Part shown: positions 59,001-64,000 of the stretch, in pieces
How positions within the stretch are numbered: the first letter of the stretch is position 1
Layout of the letters: each line of letters opens with the position of its first letter
Assembly: GCA_948567375.1 (NCBI GenBank)
Contig: OX419756.1
Location: 36,780,333 to 36,844,332, forward strand
Length of the DNA stretch: 64,000 nt
DNA from: Lunularia cruciata
Lineage: Eukaryota; Streptophyta; Marchantiopsida; Lunulariales; Lunulariaceae
Direction of reading: 5' to 3'
Program-made: the position numbers and the translations under genes
The notes under the pieces: generated by a model
The model's database searches: none
The model's input: the letters and a program-made list of their open reading frames with translations, nothing else
Told to the model about the DNA's origin: nothing

Positions 59001-60116
59001 TCACATAACATTCTAGATATGATGTTAGGCAGCTCAGGGCTTCACGAAATGCAAAGGGGAAATGTTAAGAATCAACCCAGGAGAAAAAATCCTGACTGGG
59101 ATTATATAGATAAAAGATCTAAAGGGTGTGTTACCATACTGCTCATGGAACTCGTGTAGCATATGGAACTCATTTGAACAGTATGCATGAACAGGAACTA
59201 ACATGTCTCATTATAATTCTAACAAAAAATCTCTAAACTAAAGATTAACTAAACTAATATTTTTAAACTTCCATGACCCCCTTTGTGCATAGCTGCTATG
59301 TTTAAACGAAGGATGTTTTGTACTACGGTGGCTTTCATTCAGGGTGCCGTGGAACTAGTCTTGTGTGTTCTGTCGTTCATGAATTGTGTTTTTGTGAACA
59401 GTTAACCTCTCTTCTCTCGAAAGTTGGATGTGACTTATCTAGTTTACAACCCGCAGTAGTCGCTTGTGTGCATTATGATTTCCATCAATAGTTTTCTCTC
59501 CTTTCTAAAAAACTTGTTAAAATCCGACTTGATATTGGGGCTTAGCCCCATTTTACCTCTTAGGTTTCATCCTCGTTCGGCTTGAGTGGGTCTTCTGGTC
59601 CTTCTTGTCAGCCTGTGCGGGTCCTTTCTTCAGTTAAACTCCGATTGACGATTAAGGCTCCATTTCTGCAGAAGAGAATAGAAGAGGAAGATGCTCTCGC
59701 AGAAGCAGCTCGTATTACAGAACAGTTACGCCTGGTAATCCCTCATAACACCCATTTCGACGTTTACTTAATGCAAGCGAGTCGATCTGTACTGAGAGAC
59801 AACACTTGTAACAAACTCTGATAGATTACTATTTTCCACAAACTCATAGATGGTACCTTTTGTAAGGTCTCATTGTCCGTAGTACAGTGTTTTCAGAACA
59901 GACAGTTCGATAAATTCGATAGTGAGACTAAACCCTTGATGTCTGCATGTTTGTCATGGTCAGGAAGCCGAGAGGTTGGAGGCCGAGAGACTTACTATTG
60001 AGGAGAAGAAGAGGTTGAAGAAACAAGCCAGGAAGAAGAAAAAGGCTGCTAAAGATGCAAAGAAAGGAGGAGGATCGAAGAAACCACCACCAAAGAAAGC
60101 CGTGAAGAAGAAGTAA
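50025..60116 (+). CDS. Ankyrin-repeat protein with charged coiled-coil tail
   Basis: Nine exons: 50025-50033, 50381-50526, 50930-51038, 51555-51695, 52006-52086, 52447-52560, 53682-53753 (or from 53679), 59672-59734, 59964-60116; 295 or 296 residues. The first exon is only MAD and is the least certain start. Three to four ankyrin repeats cover about 46-155, with DSALHWAALKGYADVAAQIL, GADKDLKGEYGNTPLHLA and EGASVKLRNEFGNSPLA. Residues about 163-265 form a long charged coiled coil (EVEEAAKRQAQCEAAEAARL) and the end is lysine-rich (KKPPPKKAVKKK). No enzyme domain or membrane segment is seen; it is likely a soluble scaffold, and the basic tail could bind acidic partners or act as an NLS. The intron after 52560 starts with GC, not GT. 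Transposons fill two successive introns, making one intron 5.9 kb. Confidence 0.85.
52706..53156 (+). mobile_element. Solo copia LTR
   Basis: 451 bases from TGTTAGTTTAGTTAAT to GGTTCTTTTCA, flanked on both sides by GTCTA (52701-52705 and 53157-53161), a perfect 5-base target duplication. It is related to the LTRs of the copia element at 53803-59259 but in opposite orientation: shared start, and shared CTGATACATCAGA, ATAGACC and ACTTCAAAGAG near the end. It lies in the GC-AG intron of the ankyrin gene. A solo LTR arises by recombination between the two LTRs of a full insertion. Confidence 0.92.
53803..54307 (-). repeat. copia 3' LTR (left)
   Basis: About 505 bases. In plus orientation it begins TGATGTGAACC and ends ACTAAGA where ACTAACA is expected. 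It carries a short local insertion or duplication of GTGAACAGCAGCAGC-type sequence relative to the other LTR. Confidence 0.88.
54370..55740 (-). pseudogene. copia reverse transcriptase and RNase H
   Basis: RT motifs in order: QLDVKTAFLNGDLREYIYM, KALCGLKQAPRVWYEKLD and catalytic YVDDLLLL; then, past a stop near 55087, RNase H with RSALGSLMFIMVCTRPDI, YTDASWGDDTDNN, SGALSTTEAEFMA, and the terminal region HIEIRRRFVEE. Lengths are normal for copia. Stops separate the two parts, and TAATTAG-type breaks lie near 55740. Confidence 0.9.
55746..57030 (-). pseudogene. copia integrase
   Basis: The catalytic core holds DVVHSDVWG, VDDYSRKSFIYLMKSK and, after a frame break, NGVAERLNRTL, supplying the D, D and E positions. 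A TAG sits two codons before NGVAERLN. The C-terminal half includes KVFGCAAFVHIP and KMF-type KRMFFLGYEEGLKGYLLYNP, then a serine/glutamate-rich linker. Confidence 0.85.
57040..57912 (-). pseudogene. copia nucleocapsid, protease and pre-integrase region
   Basis: 290 open codons: zinc knuckle CYFCHEKGHIAPLC (CX2CX4HX4C, about residues 42-55), protease active-site region WFLDSRTTSHI where the usual DSGAT glycine is arginine, and the pre-integrase motif HLWHLRLGHRSKQNL near the end. A duplicated GGATCTAGTTTCAACCCCTCC-like segment around 57031-57080 overlaps the frame end. Confidence 0.85.
58492..58782 (-). pseudogene. copia gag, N-terminal part
   Basis: A 96-codon frame starting MGPQSPGGSIGELKEIKK, followed by KLRRTNYKAWALDVKFIL and a DLVDTYNWSWEIWEKIK segment, typical of copia capsid (UBN2/DUF4219-like) proteins. 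It ends in a stop; the downstream gag continues with breaks to about 57912. Confidence 0.8.
58773..58786 (-). other. Primer binding site, internal (anticodon-region) initiator tRNA-Met type
   Basis: GGTTATGGGCCCAC directly follows the 5' LTR on the minus strand. It is complementary over 14 bases to the anticodon stem-loop of plant initiator tRNA-Met, as in the Drosophila copia element, not to the tRNA 3' end. The gag ATG at 58782 lies inside it. Confidence 0.6.
58787..59259 (-). repeat. copia 5' LTR (right)
   Basis: About 473 bases, clearly homologous to 53803-54307 with scattered differences and small indels. Terminal dinucleotides are eroded (TA for TG and for CA in plus orientation). Confidence 0.88.
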
Positions 60117-63100
60117 CTAACTATCATCAGCTTAATTTCCTGCAGGAATCCACTGGTCCCCAAACGTTATCCACAACAAACAGCGATTTCTAGACTAAAC
60201 AATTCTGAAGAATTCTCGGACCTTATTCGTTGATCATTTGTGTTTTGGAAAACTATAATCAAATTTGTCACTCTCAAGTACAAGATCTCAATGTTTTCAT
60301 CATGCAACTATCAATTTTGTTTCCAAATTTACAAACTACAAAATATTCAGAAATTTTTAACAGTCTTGTTGATATACCAGTCCTCCATTCTTGTTTCCAA
60401 AGTTATAATTTTTAAATCTTCACTACTTCAATACTAGCTGTTGTTCTTATATGGTGGAGATAAAACTGTTCTCGAATATTACTGGAACTTCCGAAGCTTG
60501 AGAATCCAAAAATGTAATTAATTTTAAATTTCTATTTGAAATCTATATCCGGGATATATGAGCTCTGAACTTTTGGCAATACTGTAAGAGTAGGTTTAAC
60601 TATGCCCTTGTTTCCTATGTTTCTATGGTTTGGAATTATAATTTCAGCTAAAATTAGTAGTAATACATATTAATTGTCTTAAACTTGAAACTTCACCCTT
60701 GATATTATTAGTCATTATTGAACATGTCCACCTGAATAATAATTTTAATTTTAATTTTTTCTAGTTTTACTGTGCAATCAAATTATGTAGTAGATAAATG
60801 AGTAGGGAAGGTACTAATCAACTAATGTCTCATTTTAATGATTCTAAAGTAATCTCCTTAAGGAATCTGGCTAGAAATTATTATAAATCCTAAAATTCAA
60901 CAGGCACCCATGGATATGAAGAACTTTGGCTATCCTTATGCTTTTGTAATTAGAGGAGATGATATTCATTGAATACTTGAATGGGCAAATTCGAAACTTA
61001 TATGTTGATGCAAAAATGTACAACTAGCAATTTCCTATCATTGTAGACGATGTTTGGCTTGCCATATTTATGATTTTACATGATACTTCTTAGAAAGATT
61101 GAATCCTTCAACGATTCTCATCTGATGTTAATGGTTAACAAATGCATTAGCGGTGGTTAGAAAAGAAACGTTAATAGAATTGATAATAGAAATTCAGGAA
61201 TTAAACATAAACTCTGTTTCTCGTCCCACGAAGAAAATTTACACGCATGTACCACGGATTTAACAATGTCAAATTAAAGGATACTTTGTAGATTTCCTAT
61301 AAAACTCGTTTGTTTAGATTAATGCTTGAATTTGTAAAGTGAGGCCTGCTTCTCAAAACTTAAAAAAGAAGAATTTCACCAACATAGACAAACTAACTTT
61401 TGAATCTTATTACCTCTTAAAAAGTGGATACGATAGCACCCTCCTAACTATAATCTACGGTTAATGAGTTATATGCTCTAAATTACCGTATGCAGTATAT
61501 ACGGGCAGATGTGGAACGTCCATGGACTTGCTATCACAATGAGAAGCGATTTAGGCAAAGTGGCGATTTGAATCTAGGTTTTACATTAATTATCCATGAA
61601 ATGAATATCATTAGTACAGCAATTCAAATACTGTGGGCCAACAACTCAATTTCTAAAATTCAACTCACATTCCTGACGAGATTTTCAAGACAATTTAGGG
61701 AAGATAAATTCTCTTAGAGTACCTTTGGCTTTTATGCACCAATACTATGCACCAAGTGTATTAACTCATTCCGGGTGAAGTAAGAAAAAGGTTAGTTTGA
61801 ACCATTCCCTCTTAACCCATACCAAATTGATAGATGAACCATTCCATCACGCATCAAAATGAGGGAATGTTTCCCTTCACTCAAAACTTTAGTACATATA
61901 ATACGAATTGCTTATTTGTGTCACATCTTATCTTATCATGGATGAAAATGTAGATACCAAGTCAAATTTGAAACTAGAGTGACAGCAGTGAACTAATTTG
62001 GCAATTACAGTGAAGTTTTAGATAATCATCATTTGTAGTAAACATGAACCGCTCACTATAAATGAACGTACAGATTATGAATAAACCCTTGAGAGTTACT
62101 ATCCGTAACGCGTTATTGCCTCGACAATACGGTCATGAAAATAGTATCGAACCCTTACGATAGCAATGAAGATTGTGCTGGACTATACCCTGCGTTGCGT
62201 ATAGTCCAGCGTAACTCCACTCCACAGATAGACTCAACGGATTCCCAAGTTGATAAAAAAAGACTTAACTGACCCCCTTGACGTCTTGACGGGACGCTCC
62301 AGCTCTACGTGGCAGTGCATTTTACAAATGAACAATTTAAACCACAAGAGTACTGGTTGCCACCACCACCTTCCCCGATGCCAACGTCTCACCGAGCCAC
62401 ATTTGGACACGTGGCGCTTGGGAAGTCGGTTAAGTCTTTCTCTGGACATAACCAACTGTAACTCGGATTGACTCCGATCCGTTGGTGCTCCTTGTCGTAA
62501 CACCAAGGATGTGTGCAGATCGTCTCGATGATTACCGGTCCCTACCTGTTGGCGGCCCCGATTTTACCGGACCAGAAAGTCAAACTCCCTTCTGCATTGT
62601 GTTTCTGTCCAAAGCCGCTTCGGACAAGACCGGCTGGATCCTCCATACCCTGCCGTGGAAGATGTTGTCCACTGCTGTATCACCACTTCCAAACACGAAA
62701 AGTCCAGATTTTGTAGGATTTCACAATGAGTAAATTTGCACGTGAACATGATATCTGACCACTCCCTGGCCCGAAGGCTGCAAGAGATTAATAGACATAA
62801 ATAAGAATAGAAGGAAATAGGGTAAGCTACCCGTAACCATTTGAAGAAAAGGCGATAGTTGGCACTCCTGACGTTCTGTATATAAATTCGTCTGTTGTCT
62901 CAATAATTATGTGCTTGCTTGAATTTGGGTGCAGCTTCGGATTGTGATTCCAGCGATCTTTGCTTGTGGCGGATAATTCGATCGACCTACAGCCCTTTTC
63001 CATCAACAAGCAAGTGTATAATGGACTTTACATGCGCTTTAATGGCTCGAAGCTTTGTTTAGAAAGAACTAGTGATGGATGTAACACAGCATGAGAGTCC

Positions 63101-64000
63101 ACACATGGTAAAGATATCTGTATATGCCTAATATACAAATGCCTGGGATGCTCATACAAAGTAAGCATCACAAGATTGGAGATATTATCTAAAACACTAG
63201 TCTATCGGAGGAATTTAAATGGGAAATTTACGGTTTTCTTATGAGACCCGGACCGCAGCTAGTAAGATTTCTGGTGGGGTGTGGTAGAAAAAAAGCCTTC
63301 ACAAGATTGAATAGTACGGAATACTTTTCTCTGTACCCGGGACTGAATTTACAGTTCGGCCACAGGCTTTGGAGGGTTTATTGATTCGTGAAAGAGTGCT
63401 ACCCTGCCATGCATCCTAAGAAAGTTAGAAGTAAAGCCAAAATTTGCCAAGTGTGAGAAGGAGAACTTAATCATACCCTAACAAAGATGGTTACAAATAT
63501 TTTACCTTTGCTGCCTTTTTCAATGCAATGAGCAATGGCTTTGTTGTTGATAGTTTTCTGGTCAATGCTTGACAATCAGTATGTTTACCCCTTACCGAGT
63601 TCTATAACATAATATATGTTGAGAATCCATGGTCTAGTCTACCTTTTCTCCTCTTCATTATTTTGTTTGGGAATCCGTTTACTTCACTGCCCAAGATTGC
63701 CCAAGATGTATGCATTGTGGTCCCTGTTGGTAACTCTTTATTGACGTGAGTTGGATCACTTCCTACATTTCATTCTGTTTCCAATGTAAGTACAGACATC
63801 TGAGAAAGATAAATAGAAAAATTATTATTTTAAGATACTCTTTATTTATTGTGGATTTAGAAGCTAAGAAGTAGTCTATTCAAGAAAGACCTAAAAATAA
63901 GAAAATGAGGTTTTAGGGTGTGGGATTGCTGCAGCCCCGTTGTAAGCAAGTCATAAATAAATATAGTACCCCAAAGGAAAGGGGGAAGGAACACAAGGCA
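60117..64000. other. AT-rich downstream region, no convincing gene
   Basis: After the ankyrin gene's probable 3' UTR the sequence is AT-rich with dense stops. 62480-62735 is GC-richer and holds an 83-codon frame on the plus strand and others on the minus strand, none recognisable. The only clear structure is the hairpin at 62177-62210. Confidence 0.5.
62177..62210. repeat. Short perfect inverted repeat
   Basis: GCTGGACTATAC (62177-62188) and GTATAGTCCAGC (62199-62210) are exact complements around a 10-base loop. Confidence 0.9.

Larger units (their letters stand above)
53803..59259 (-). mobile_element. Ty1/copia element, near full length, in an ankyrin intron
   Basis: Minus-strand order: 5' LTR (59259-58787), primer site, gag, zinc knuckle, protease, pre-integrase, integrase, RT, RNase H, 3' LTR (54307-53803). 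The flanks carry TTTTT at 53798-53802 and 59260-59264, a likely but low-complexity 5-base target duplication. The order INT before RT is the copia diagnostic. Several stops and frame breaks show it is now inactive. It lies antisense in the intron between exons 7 and 8 of the ankyrin gene. Confidence 0.93.

Noticed and set aside
62234..62733. Overlapping open frames on both strands in a GC-richer patch
   Set aside because: Frames on both strands are similar in length, as GC-rich DNA produces by chance; no motif or intron signal.
1..64000. CRISPR arrays, rRNA, tRNA genes or operons
   Set aside because: No regular short direct-repeat/spacer pattern, no cloverleaf or rRNA cores recognised by eye, and genes are split by introns as in nuclear plant DNA.

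Overview
The window is nuclear DNA of a land plant. The evidence is multi-exon genes with GT-AG introns of about 50 to 800 bases, a protein with a plastid-type N-terminus, and plant-type Ty3/gypsy and Ty1/copia elements. Gene style and the repeat-encoded proteins suggest a bryophyte, possibly a liverwort, but that is a guess from the sequence alone.

Layout. 1-14300 is a repeat graveyard: the 5' part of a gypsy element on the minus strand (1-2115), two decayed copies of an unrecognised charged/coiled-coil repeat family (about 2116-3591 and 5690-7960, minus strand), and further broken ORFs. 15032-30696 is a gene island with a plastid-type DUF1499 protein (+), a fusion of a chaperone-type TPR domain with a metallo-beta-lactamase-fold hydrolase (+), and an ARV1-family protein (-). 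31782-38283 is a rearranged gypsy chromovirus with three LTRs. 38284-44948 is more decayed repeat sequence, including the tail of a non-LTR-like retroelement, then AT-rich DNA. 44949-60116 is a divergent gene pair, a DHHC palmitoyltransferase (-) and an ankyrin/coiled-coil protein (+), whose ATGs are 571 bases apart. The ankyrin gene carries a solo copia LTR in one intron and a complete copia element in the next. 60117-64000 is AT-rich with no convincing gene.

Gene models were built by hand. For each I chose splice sites that preserve the reading frame and family motifs, and exon lengths were checked against codon counts. DUF1499, TPR-MBL, DHHC and ankyrin models all close without frame breaks; the last ARV1 exon and two other junctions are flagged as uncertain. 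The five genes are not an operon and share no obvious pathway: two look membrane-bound in the endomembrane system (ARV1, DHHC), one plastidial (DUF1499), and two likely soluble (TPR-MBL, ankyrin).

The most interesting items are the TPR-MBL fusion with all five Hsp90/Hsp70-tail clamp residues, the copia element's apparent half-tRNA primer site, heat-shock-element-like arrays in the gypsy LTRs, the solo LTR with perfect target duplications inside a GC-AG intron, and a perfect 53-base foldback in a TPR-MBL intron.
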